Shown in pieces: positions 50,979 to 57,885 of a stretch of DNA of 64,000 bases. The stretch is from the NCBI RefSeq assembly GCF_009811415.1, contig NZ_BLIG01000006.1, positions 62,001 to 126,000 on the forward strand, written 5' to 3'. Every line of letters begins with the position of its first letter. Positions within the stretch are counted from its first letter, which is position 1. Position numbers and translations under genes: made by a program. Under the pieces are notes generated by a model. That model was not told the origin of the DNA. It saw only the letters and a program-made list of their open reading frames with translations, and made no database searches. The stretch comes from Alteromonas sp. KUL106. GTDB lineage: Bacteria > Pseudomonadota > Gammaproteobacteria > Enterobacterales > Alteromonadaceae.

Positions 50979-51417
50979 AACAAGTTCCTCTGATAATATT
51001 CGGTAACGCGGTGACGACCTCTTTTTGCCTCCGCATTATTACCCTAGTGAAACTTTATGCGTATCACGCGATAAAAGCGGTAAAGTACCGCTATTTGAGA
51101 CGTTGCGACAAGCGCACAAAAGTGAAGGTTTAACTAACGGTCTAAACAGCTATTAGTCGAACTTAACACACACTTTGCAACATTCTCTGCAATATGGGAT
51201 CGAAAAGCATTAAGGCGTGATTGAGATATTGGGGGGAATGGGCTGTACAGGTTCTTAGTACGAACGCAATTTCATTCAATATTTATAAGAATATAAAACT
51301 AGGACTTAATTGAATGGATATATCGAATAGTGACGAGCTATTTGAGGGAAGATAAACTGGGGGCAGCCCGCCCCCGTTGTCACGCAAACAACACGTGTGC
51401 GTGACGCAACATTCATA
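50979..51417. other. 439-nt intergenic region
   Basis: No gene can be supported. Two inverted repeats are visible: AGCGGTA-AAG-TACCGCT (51076-51092) and GTCACGCA...TGCGTGAC (51379-51405), the second just beyond the stop of the following minus-strand gene. Neither has a T-run, so terminator function is uncertain. Confidence 0.5.
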
Positions 51418-51747
51418 TTAAAAAATACTGTCTTGGTGAATTTTGATAAACATACTCGTGCCCACCTTTGAGTAGTCTATCTTGTATTCTTTGCCATTCA
51501 ATGTTTGTACAAAAACCAAGGTCTTTTCATCGCCGAAGACTTCGCTAGTGGTAACATCTACCAATTCCATGTCCATCGCTTTGGCTTCGCGCTTGTTGTC
51601 TGGAATCTTACCTTCATACTGCTTGATGCCTTTATAAGTCACTATAATTGGAGGGTTATCGTCTCCATTCGTCACCAATAGGTCAAGCTTTCTGATTTTA
51701 TGAATAATGGTATTTCGACCACTTGTAATAAAAGGTTTTTCAGTCAT
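51418..51747 (-). CDS. hypothetical protein
   Basis: 109 residues, soluble, charged, with no Cys, signal peptide or TM. A good ribosome binding site (CGGAGA) lies 6 nt before the ATG. The sequence alternates beta-like segments (KIRKLDLLVTNGDDNPPIIVTYKG, TLVFVQTLNGKEYKIDYSKVG). I recognise no family. It is a single gene between DUF3718 and the MbnP-like gene. Confidence 0.65.
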   Translation of the reverse strand: MTEKPFITSGRNTIIHKIRKLDLLVTNGDDNPPIIVTYKGIKQYEGKIPDNKREAKAMDMELVDVTTSEVFGDEKTLVFVQTLNGKEYKIDYSKVGTSMFIKIHQDSIF

Positions 51748-51943
51748 TTTCGTCTCCGCGACTTTGTACCTGAATTTTTATTATTAACGTATTTTGTAAG
51801 TGCTAAAGACTACCACGAAGTTAATAATCAACACATAGGCATTTTTAGATGTATTTTCGGAGTATAAACTACTCATAGGCAGCAATAAACGGCTATTTGT
51901 CGCCCTTCGCATGTTTTCCAGTAAATCCAATGACCATAAATTC

Positions 51944-52753
51944 CTATTGCCACTTTATCCATGGTCTGTGCACCAAATTCTGGATTAGCTTGTCACATGG
52001 AGTAATTTCAGAAGACGCAGAAACACAACTTGGCGCCTCGTTGATTTCGACCTGCGCGACGATATTAGACACAGAAACTTCTAGGTCCAAATCGGTATCA
52101 AGCTGTGTCATTGGCAGTATGAACTCCACGCGATTTGTAAATGCACACGTGCTTTCTGGAGGGGTACTTTCCGTTTCTGCGTCACAGCCAGCGCTTCCCA
52201 AATGATAAGACCATTTATGTGTTGCGTCTCCACTTTTGGAAACGTCGAGTTTCAGAAACATGTGGCCGTCACGCTGATTTAAGACCATCGAACTATCGTT
52301 TAATGGCGATGGCTGAGTGGATGGATTTGCGTGATTGACATCAAAAGGTAGCCCCATAGTAAAACGGAGGTTAGTTGACAACATTAGTAGTTCCTCAGAC
52401 ACATCCAAAACTATTTTGCTGTTAGCATCATCGGGGTTGACGCATTTATTATGAAACTTTAACAAGGCTTCATTCGGCGTCTGCCACTGCGTTTGCTTAA
52501 ACTTGACCCGCTGCCACCTCCCGTCAATGCGAAGCTCAGGCTTGCTAAGGTAAAAACCAAAATAATCTACATTCCAGCGCTGTTGCCCTATACTCATGAT
52601 CATTGGACAAGCGCCGGTATCCACACCGACTAATTTAAAGGGAATTTCACCAGGCTCCCTTCCTTTCCAGTTGATAACATCGCATCCAGCTAGCATAACA
52701 AGCGCAGCTATAAATAAAGAATACATACCAGGCGCGCGACAAGACTTTTTCAT
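51944..52753 (-). CDS. MbnP-like lipoprotein (metallo-mystery pair family)
   Basis: 269 residues with a lipoprotein signal (lipobox LAGC, Cys about residue 24). The body matches MbnP: GFYLSKPELRIDGRWQRV, LRFTMGLPFDVNHANPSTQPSPLN, then a HLGSAGC segment. Seven Cys follow the signal anchor. Known MbnP proteins bind copper and work with the dihaem enzyme MbnH, whose gene is normally adjacent; none is found here. The segment that usually carries Trp (PLN..M.W.WQ.GYKF) reads MVLNQRDGHMFLKLD, so the Trp residues are lost. Confidence 0.75.
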   Translation of the reverse strand: MKKSCRAPGMYSLFIAALVMLAGCDVINWKGREPGEIPFKLVGVDTGACPMIMSIGQQRWNVDYFGFYLSKPELRIDGRWQRVKFKQTQWQTPNEALLKFHNKCVNPDDANSKIVLDVSEELLMLSTNLRFTMGLPFDVNHANPSTQPSPLNDSSMVLNQRDGHMFLKLDVSKSGDATHKWSYHLGSAGCDAETESTPPESTCAFTNRVEFILPMTQLDTDLDLEVSVSNIVAQVEINEAPSCVSASSEITPCDKLIQNLVHRPWIKWQ

Positions 52754-53071
52754 CTGATTAAATACTTCCTGTGATTGTTTGGTAATTGGTAAAGAAGACC
52801 GCTTAATCTAGTGGTTAAGGTGGTGCATGCCAATTCGTTTGATGCGTGACCGCATATAGAGTATCGACAACGACGCCATGCACTTTGTTGCAGAATACCA
52901 TTATTACTCGCAATAAAGTGAACTCACTGTTTAATTTGAGGCGCAGAGTGAACAAAAATAAAGCAAACAAATCACAAACCTATAACCTAGGCGTGACAAG
53001 GTAATTAAAACTGCTTATACTTGCGCTCGTTTGTTATTGATACCTAAAACAATAACAACGCACTTCAATAT
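52754..53071. other. 318-nt intergenic region upstream of the tRNA gene
   Basis: It should contain the divergent promoters of the MbnP-like gene and the tRNA gene, but no boxes are good enough to call. No open frame is supported. Confidence 0.4.
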
Positions 53072-53148
53072 GGCCCTATAGCTCAGTTGGTTAGAGCATC
53101 CGACTCATAATCGGCAGGTCCCCTGTTCAAGTCAGGGTGGGGCCACCA
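53072..53148 (+). tRNA. tRNA with CAT anticodon (tRNA-Ile2 or elongator tRNA-Met)
   Basis: 77 nt ending in encoded CCA. The acceptor stem pairs GGCCCTA with TGGGGCC. The D-arm GCTC/GAGC, the anticodon loop CTCATAA and the T-arm CCCTG...CAGGG are all present. The first anticodon-stem pair is a T-C mismatch. The GGCCC acceptor and the CGACTCATAATCG stem resemble E. coli ileX (CAU read as AUA after lysidine modification) more than metT, so Ile2 is somewhat favoured. Its 3' end marks the left edge of the island and is the likely integration site. Confidence 0.95.
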
Positions 53149-53313
53149 TTTTTCCTACTCTTCGACGATAGTTATTACTAACCTGATTTGGTTGGTGCTA
53201 CCTCTGTGCTACTTGCTAGCATACCATGCACTTTAGGTTAGTGATATAAAACGGCTCTACCCCATTAAAGCTGAATCTATTCATTTTGCCAGAAATAGGT
53301 TGATGCTCTGTCA

Positions 53314-54693
53314 CTACTCATTTCTGAATTTTATTTTTGAAGCTGGGTCGCCAGGATAGGCCGATTTGAAACCAAACTTACCGGAGAATTTTTCTCGTGC
53401 CATTGCACTAGAGATTTTTGGCTGGTCAGGTTCATCTCCCTTCAGCTCTACTCCCGCATCCATAGCTTTTAATGCAACATAGCCCCGCAGTAAGTTTTCC
53501 TTATATGAAAATAGCCCCCTTCTACCTTCAACCTGTTCCAAAACTTCGCCATAGCTCTTTGTTTTAAACTTAGCTAGAATTTTATTAAATTCCTTCTGGT
53601 TCATCGGCTTTTCATTCCCTTCAGGAGAAGCCCCAAAGATTTCTTCGTTAATTCTTAAATAAGACTTAAAAATGTTATCTGAATATCTAATGAAGTCCTC
53701 AGAGTCGGCTGTAGCCCACAGAGCCAATAGATAGTCGTGCGACTTGTCTAGAGTGGCTTTTTCATAGGGAAGTTGAAGCCTGCCAGAAATTCCCACTATC
53801 GACCTATTTATAGCCTCTTTGTAATGGTGGTCAGAAATAACCTTAACAAGTTCTCGATCCTTAAAAGCAGCCCATAGTAAATTTTGTGTCAATAAGTGAA
53901 CGAAATATGGAAATCCATTGCTTATTTTTGCGATTGAGTGGACGATTTCTTCGTTTACTTTAAGACCGAAAGCCTTAACTGCGTTAAGTGTTATTTCTTC
54001 ACGATATGACCAATAAAGGCGATCTAGTTTCAAGGTGAAAAGCTGCCTAAAGCTTGATTCATGGTCACCTAGCAAATGGTAGAGCGATGAAGCTACACCA
54101 GTAAAAATAAATTTTACATTTACGCCTCTATCTCCGAGGTCTTTTATGAAGTGCGCGAAGTTAGCTCGCTCTTCTTGTTTTTGAATTTGGTCGAATTCGT
54201 CGATTACAATCACTGGTTCACTAGAATGTATATTTAGAATTTCTTCAAGTAAATCAACAGCTTTAAACATTGAGTCTATTTTAGGAATTTTAATTTCCTT
54301 AGACTTATCTTTGATCTTGAGTTTATAAACTTTAATACTGAAATTATGCTCTATTTCTGTCGAGCTAGAAGCCCCTGCTCTTCTCAAAATGCGCTCTGCA
54401 ATTTCTCCAATTGTTTGGAAAAATAAGGTATTTCTTCCACAGGGAATTTGGATTGGCTCATTGTCTTTTGATTGATACTTAGAGGCTACAGTTGCGGCTA
54501 ATGATGACTTCCCGACGCCTCTGTCTCCGTAAATGAATACATGACCACCATCGTCATAAAGTGCTTCAGCAATAAGCTCTAGTTCTTTGTCTCGCCCAAC
54601 TAACCTTTCAATTGACTTTATTGGCGCTCTCACGGACAGCTGAGACTTAAGAATTGATACAAATTGTTTTTCGGTAAATCCATTTATAGACAT
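53314..54693 (-). CDS. Orc/Cdc6-like AAA ATPase
   Basis: 459 residues from the ATG at 54693, which has a GAGGAAG ribosome binding site; the frame is open to 54738. It shows a GRDKELELIAEAL box preceding Walker A (GDRGVGKSS, about 56-64), Walker B (VIVIDEFDQI, about 161-170) and sensor I (KFIFTGVASS, about 194-203). A lid follows, then a C-terminal region (about 370-430) that could be a winged helix (KEFNKILAKFKTKSYGEVLEQVEGRRGLF). This is the layout of archaeal-type/Orc-Cdc6-like STAND-related ATPases often found in islands and some defence loci. It lies between the tRNA and the integrase. Function unknown. Confidence 0.8.
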   Translation of the reverse strand: MSINGFTEKQFVSILKSQLSVRAPIKSIERLVGRDKELELIAEALYDDGGHVFIYGDRGVGKSSLAATVASKYQSKDNEPIQIPCGRNTLFFQTIGEIAERILRRAGASSSTEIEHNFSIKVYKLKIKDKSKEIKIPKIDSMFKAVDLLEEILNIHSSEPVIVIDEFDQIQKQEERANFAHFIKDLGDRGVNVKFIFTGVASSLYHLLGDHESSFRQLFTLKLDRLYWSYREEITLNAVKAFGLKVNEEIVHSIAKISNGFPYFVHLLTQNLLWAAFKDRELVKVISDHHYKEAINRSIVGISGRLQLPYEKATLDKSHDYLLALWATADSEDFIRYSDNIFKSYLRINEEIFGASPEGNEKPMNQKEFNKILAKFKTKSYGEVLEQVEGRRGLFSYKENLLRGYVALKAMDAGVELKGDEPDQPKISSAMAREKFSGKFGFKSAYPGDPASKIKFRNE

Positions 54694-54876
54694 TTCTCTT
54701 CCTCGAAAGTTAGCCATGCTTAGCAGCGCTATACACACCTTATTTATACTGCACGAGTCTTTAAAGTCTGTCTATTCCGCCCAAACAGGGCAGCTCTCAA
54801 AATTCATCCAATAGTTTTGGCTCAATTCCTCTCTCTAATAGAATGAAGATTAATATGCCGCATGAATCATTTGGAG

Positions 54877-55758
54877 CTACCTCAAATACACTTCCGTAAT
54901 CTCAGGCCTGAAGTGACCCATCTCTTGTGAAACAGTTTCCAGAGCAACAGCTCGCTTAAATCCTATCGCGATTAATTCGCTCATACGCTCTTGCGCATAG
55001 CTATGTCGCAGGCCATGGGCACCAGTAGAGAAAAAGAGAGTGCGTTTTGATGCTTTGCTAAAGGAGTCGGACCATCGCTTCCCTGCCCCAATATCATAAC
55101 GTTGGAGATAATTAATTTTTCGGTCTTTGACGGTCACTGGATTACTAAATCGGCGCTGTTCGAGCTGTTCGACCAGGTCGTTAGGAATTAGTACGTGGCG
55201 TACCAACCCGCCTTTCCCTTGAACCGTGTACAGTTGACCTTCCCGCCCAACCCATTTTGAGTGTAACGCGGGACGTTTGTCAGGATTTCGTTCTTCTGCT
55301 CTGGCAAGCGTTAGGAGCTCATGTGCTCTTAATCCGGCAGCATACGCAATTTGGGTGGAAAGTTGATGCGTTTCACTTTGATGTTCGGATACTGCTTGAG
55401 CCTGTGCCGATGTGTAGGCTCTGGACCTTTTAATTTCGTCCAGCTCTGACTTTACACGATATAAGGTTGTTTTAGGGGGAAGTTTTCCATTCATTTGCAT
55501 CATTGCCTGAATGGCTTGGCGCTCCATATCAAGAGCTTTCTTCCCTACAGCTTCCGCTCGGTATTCAAGGTAATACCTGGCAACGTCTGGTGTCAGTGAC
55601 TGAAGCCCGTTTACTTTGTTTTCCTTTGTCCACTTGGCTACAGTCTTAAGAGCTTGTTCGTAATTACGGGCTGTACCATATGACTTGATAATTCTTGCTT
55701 TTGTCAGCCCTTTAACGACATTTTCTGCCTGCGTTTCTGCTTTGGCGAACTTAGGCAT
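54877..55758 (-). CDS. tyrosine recombinase/integrase
   Basis: 293 residues. An N-terminal SAM-like arm/core-binding domain spans about 20-90. The catalytic domain has Arg144 (AGLRAHELLT), Lys182 (GKGG), His248-x-x-Arg251 (HGLRHSYAQ), His282 (MGHFRP) and the nucleophile Tyr291, three residues from the C-terminus. All catalytic residues are present, so it should be active. It transcribes toward the tRNA and overlaps the upstream small gene by 8 nt. It probably integrates the island at the tRNA. Confidence 0.93.
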   Translation of the reverse strand: MPKFAKAETQAENVVKGLTKARIIKSYGTARNYEQALKTVAKWTKENKVNGLQSLTPDVARYYLEYRAEAVGKKALDMERQAIQAMMQMNGKLPPKTTLYRVKSELDEIKRSRAYTSAQAQAVSEHQSETHQLSTQIAYAAGLRAHELLTLARAEERNPDKRPALHSKWVGREGQLYTVQGKGGLVRHVLIPNDLVEQLEQRRFSNPVTVKDRKINYLQRYDIGAGKRWSDSFSKASKRTLFFSTGAHGLRHSYAQERMSELIAIGFKRAVALETVSQEMGHFRPEITEVYLR

Positions 55759-55969
55759 TTCTGTTCAGCCAACGTTTCACCGTGGTCCAGTTTACTACAA
55801 CACCTCTACGAACAAGCCAGCGCTGAAGCTCCGCTTTACTTGCGCCCTCTTCATAGAGTTTACGTAAGTGAACACTGTACTTGTCTAGCTTCGACGGCTT
55901 ATGCCGCTTTCTGGCGATTAGTCGGGTCTCGGCTTTGAGCTGAGACACTTCATGTACTTCATTAAACAT
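55751..55969 (-). CDS. small HTH-like protein upstream of the integrase
   Basis: 72 residues, very basic. The C-terminal half (KLYEEGASKAELQRWLVRRGVVVNWTTVKRWL) has a helix-turn-helix pattern like Homeodomain-like/resolvase HTHs. It overlaps the integrase start and so is translationally coupled. It may be a DNA-binding accessory factor of recombination (excisionase-like role); this is inference. Confidence 0.7.
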   Translation of the reverse strand: MFNEVHEVSQLKAETRLIARKRHKPSKLDKYSVHLRKLYEEGASKAELQRWLVRRGVVVNWTTVKRWLNRNA

Positions 55970-56102
55970 TATGTCATTCCTTAGGTTGTAAGATTAACTG
56001 GCTGTAATCAGCTCAGCGACACTTAAGCCTATTCGCCCCTGTTTAGCGCATAACGCAAGGCTCGGACCGATCTCGCCTGGGATTTAAAAATCAAAATAGA
56101 TA

Positions 56103-56220
56103 GAAACGGCAGCAACTAAGCGCCGAACTTGAACGCCAAAAATGCGGCGCGGCATGACATATATAGAAGGACGTGAGGGTGCCTCACTACGTGGAAACGG
56201 CAGCTGGAGAGCGCCGACTT
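56103..56220. repeat. pair of about 28-bp direct repeats in a non-coding stretch
   Basis: GAAACGGCAGC...GCGCCGAACTT (56103-56130) and GAAACGGCAGC...GCGCCGACTT (56194-56220), 91 nt apart. Each contains CGGC...GCCG arms, and the second is followed by a T-run. They lie in the 430-nt gap upstream of the integrase operon, where recombinase or regulator sites, or a small RNA, might be expected. Confidence 0.6.
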
Positions 56221-56320
56221 TTTTCGTTGCCCGAACGGGCTAGTGGTTTAAAGATTACCTGCATATAAATCAGGATGCAATCTGCAAATAAAATTCTGCG
56301 TGTAAGCACCAGAACCCAGA

Positions 56321-56366
56321 CGCCCGCTATGTTGAAGGCGATTTTTCGACTTCGACATAGCGGGCG
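56321..56366. repeat. 17-bp inverted repeat, strong hairpin
   Basis: CGCCCGCTATGTTGAAG (56321-56337) and CTTCGACATAGCGGGCG (56350-56366) pair at 16 of 17 positions around a 12-nt loop. It lies in the same gap, upstream of a tiny gene. It could be a terminator, an RNA structure, or a single-strand DNA site (oriT or sso type). Confidence 0.7.
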
Positions 56367-56401
56367 GCGGAGCGCCCGAATAAAAGAGAGGGATATTGCT
56401 C

Positions 56402-56485
56402 ATGATGCCTCTGTTTTACGGGTGGGTTCTTAGCAAAATTTACGAGGCAATCAGGCAAATAAGACGGAAATATAGAAAAACATGA
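56402..56485 (+). CDS. putative 27-residue basic amphipathic peptide
   Basis: ATG at 56402 preceded by GAGAGGG at 9 nt. The peptide begins MMPLFYGWVLSKIYEAI and ends in a run of Arg and Lys, so it has a hydrophobic N-terminal half and a strongly basic C-terminal half. It could be a membrane-active small protein. Evidence is only the ribosome binding site and composition. Confidence 0.4.
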   Translation: MMPLFYGWVLSKIYEAIRQIRRKYRKT

Positions 56486-56516
56486 AAAGGCTTATTATTG
56501 GGGTCACGATACTTCG

Positions 56517-56789
56517 CTATTGTCTGTTTTGATGAAACTCCAATATCGCTTCAGCTAAATCATCTTCTACACAAAACAGAAATGCAGTGGGCACGTTCAG
56601 CACTGCACTTAAGGACAGCACCGTTTTAAAGTCTGGTGTATGAACACCGCGCTCGTACTGGTTCATGCGCGCAGACGCTACGAAGTTGTCCATCCCTGCC
56701 TGTATCCCTAATTGCTTTTGGGATAGACCTACCCTTGTTCTTGCCTGTTTTAACCGTATTGGGAACGGCGAACCATCATTTGCTTTCAA
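56517..56789 (-). CDS. XRE-family HTH repressor
   Basis: 90 residues from a TTG start (no in-frame ATG). The HTH_XRE domain is at residues 10-70: IRLKQARTRVGLSQKQLGIQAG, then ARMNQYERGVHTPDF and VLNVPTAFLF. It is divergent from the gene cluster at 56.9 kb. Two identical operator-like sites CTAAG-N5-CTTAG lie in the divergent region, so it probably represses itself and the rightward genes. Confidence 0.85.
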   Translation of the reverse strand: MKANDGSPFPIRLKQARTRVGLSQKQLGIQAGMDNFVASARMNQYERGVHTPDFKTVLSLSAVLNVPTAFLFCVEDDLAEAILEFHQNRQ

Positions 56790-56816
56790 TTGGTGTACGA
56801 CATCTGCTATTGAAAA

Positions 56817-56831
56817 CTAAGATTTTCTTAG
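56817..56831. promoter_or_regulatory. operator-like site 1, CTAAG-N5-CTTAG
   Basis: CTAAGATTTTCTTAG, perfect 5-bp arms with a 5-nt spacer, 28 nt upstream of the XRE gene start. Confidence 0.65.
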
Positions 56832-56850
56832 CTTTAATAGCACCTAGATA

Positions 56851-56865
56851 CTAAGGAATACTTAG
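56851..56865. promoter_or_regulatory. operator-like site 2, CTAAG-N5-CTTAG
   Basis: CTAAGGAATACTTAG, same arms and spacer length as site 1, centre to centre 34 bp away. The pair fits cooperative binding of a dimeric repressor. Confidence 0.65.
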
Positions 56866-56868
56866 CCA

Positions 56869-56890
56869 TCAATTTGGCATGCCAAATTGA
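56869..56890. repeat. palindrome 1 (22 bp, perfect)
   Basis: Core AATTTGGCATGCCAAATT, extended by TC/GA to a 22-bp perfect palindrome. It lies between operator-like site 2 and the ribosome binding site of the gene at 56905. First of three related palindromes. Confidence 0.85.
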
Positions 56891-56904
56891 GCGTGGAGGT
56901 AAAA

Positions 56905-57120
56905 ATGGGATTCGAAGGTTTTTTAGGGATTTTAGCGGTTGTCGCTTTATTCATCGTAAGCGCCTTTTTTGGCAGTGATGGAACAGACAGCAAAGGAAAT
57001 GAACAATTGGATAAGCTGGATGATGGTATGGGAAATGTTATCGCTGATGGTGAGCACATGACTCGTGAAGAGGCTGAGGACGCTCAGGCGCGAGGCGAGC
57101 TTTACGATACCTATCTATAG
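56905..57120 (+). CDS. small single-TM protein, unknown
   Basis: 71 residues from the ATG at 56905 with a GGAGG ribosome binding site 5 nt upstream. One TM segment (about residues 4-22) is followed by an acidic tail (QLDKLDDGMGNVIADGEHMTREEAEDAQARGEL). I recognise no family. It lies between palindromes 1 and 2 and divergent from the XRE repressor. Confidence 0.7.
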   Translation: MGFEGFLGILAVVALFIVSAFFGSDGTDSKGNEQLDKLDDGMGNVIADGEHMTREEAEDAQARGELYDTYL

Positions 57121-57140
57121 AAATTAGGCATGCCTAATTT
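57121..57140. repeat. palindrome 2 (20 bp, perfect)
   Basis: AAATTAGGCATGCCTAATTT, immediately after the stop of the preceding gene. Both it and palindrome 1 are followed by GAGCG. A T7 run 10 nt later means it might also terminate transcription. Confidence 0.85.
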
Positions 57141-57197
57141 TGAGCGGTCTTTTTTTGACTAATGAAAAAACAGGCACTAAATCAGTAAGAGGCTGAC

Positions 57198-57317
57198 ATG
57201 ACAGCATATGAATGGTTTCAGGTTTGGGTATTGATGGTTTTGGCTATTCGAGCTACCCGACGCTATGACAAACTTAAGCACGATCTTTTTGATGCAATTA
57301 AAGCTGGGAGAATCTAA
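57198..57317 (+). CDS. 39-residue putative membrane mini-protein
   Basis: ATG at 57198 with AGAGG 5 nt upstream. A hydrophobic segment (WFQVWVLMVLAI) is followed by a charged segment (RATRRYDKLKHDLFDAIKAG). It is followed 2 nt later by another mini-gene. Evidence is ribosome binding site, composition and position. Confidence 0.5.
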   Translation: MTAYEWFQVWVLMVLAIRATRRYDKLKHDLFDAIKAGRI

Positions 57318-57319
57318 CT

Positions 57320-57412
57320 ATGGGACCTTTACTTGCTGGCTGCGCATTAATTCTAGGCGTTGTCATTTTCTTTGCGTGTTTATTTCATCTAAAGGTGAAT
57401 AAACAGCATTAA
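57320..57412 (+). CDS. 30-residue putative membrane mini-protein
   Basis: ATG at 57320 with GGGAG 9 nt upstream, 2 nt after the previous mini-gene. It is almost entirely one TM segment (LLAGCALILGVVIFFACLFHL) with a short basic tail. Possible toxin-like, holin-like or regulatory peptide; not known. Confidence 0.5.
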   Translation: MGPLLAGCALILGVVIFFACLFHLKVNKQH

Positions 57413-57443
57413 AGCCGCTGTTCAGGCCTGACTTTTCCATTTT

Positions 57444-57465
57444 TGAATTTGGCATGCCAAATTCA
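57444..57465. repeat. palindrome 3 (22 bp, perfect)
   Basis: Core GAATTTGGCATGCCAAATTC, extended by T/A to 22 bp. It shares the 18-bp core with palindrome 1 exactly and lies after the second mini-gene. Confidence 0.85.
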
Positions 57466-57641
57466 CAGTTTATTTTTTAATCAAAGCTACGCCTCAAATT
57501 GGCAGCTTAATGTCGCTTTTTCCTAAAAACAGAAAAACCCCCTTAAAGTCACCCTAGTTTTTCGACCACCCCGTTGCTCATTGCGTTGTAGTTTCATCGG
57601 TAAGCATTGAACATTACCAGTGAACAGAGGTAACTACTGTG

Positions 57642-57860
57642 ATGAACCGACACTTAAAACCAAAGCCTGACTTCTATTTATTAGAAGAGGTAGCGGCCAT
57701 ACTCCGCTCAAGTAAAAGAACCATATACAATCGCATATACAGAAACCGCGTATATGGTGAGCAAAACCCCGTCCCCCCATACATAAAAATGAATGGGAAG
57801 TTACTCTTTCCTTCCAAAGATTTTGACAATTGGATAGATAGTCAGAAAACAAGCGGTTAG
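57642..57860 (+). CDS. AlpA/excisionase-like HTH protein
   Basis: About 72 residues; an overlapping GTG at 57639 is an alternative start, with AGAGGT upstream. The sequence FYLLEEVAAILRSSKRTIYNRIYRNRV...PPYIKMNGKLLFPSKDFDNWI is the classic MerR-like winged helix of the DNA-binding excisionase/AlpA family. It lies 25 nt upstream of repA on the same strand. It may act as excisionase or as activator of the element's genes. Confidence 0.82.
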   Translation: MNRHLKPKPDFYLLEEVAAILRSSKRTIYNRIYRNRVYGEQNPVPPYIKMNGKLLFPSKDFDNWIDSQKTSG

Positions 57861-57885
57861 TTTGCGTATAGGATGTAAATAGCTA

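Noticed and set aside
53149..53313. Search for a second copy of the tRNA 3' end near the integrase or elsewhere in the window as attR
   Set aside because: No copy was found by eye within the window; the right end of the island is probably beyond it.
56321..56366. CRISPR repeat or array
   Set aside because: Only one inverted repeat, no repeated spacer-repeat pattern and no cas genes in the window.
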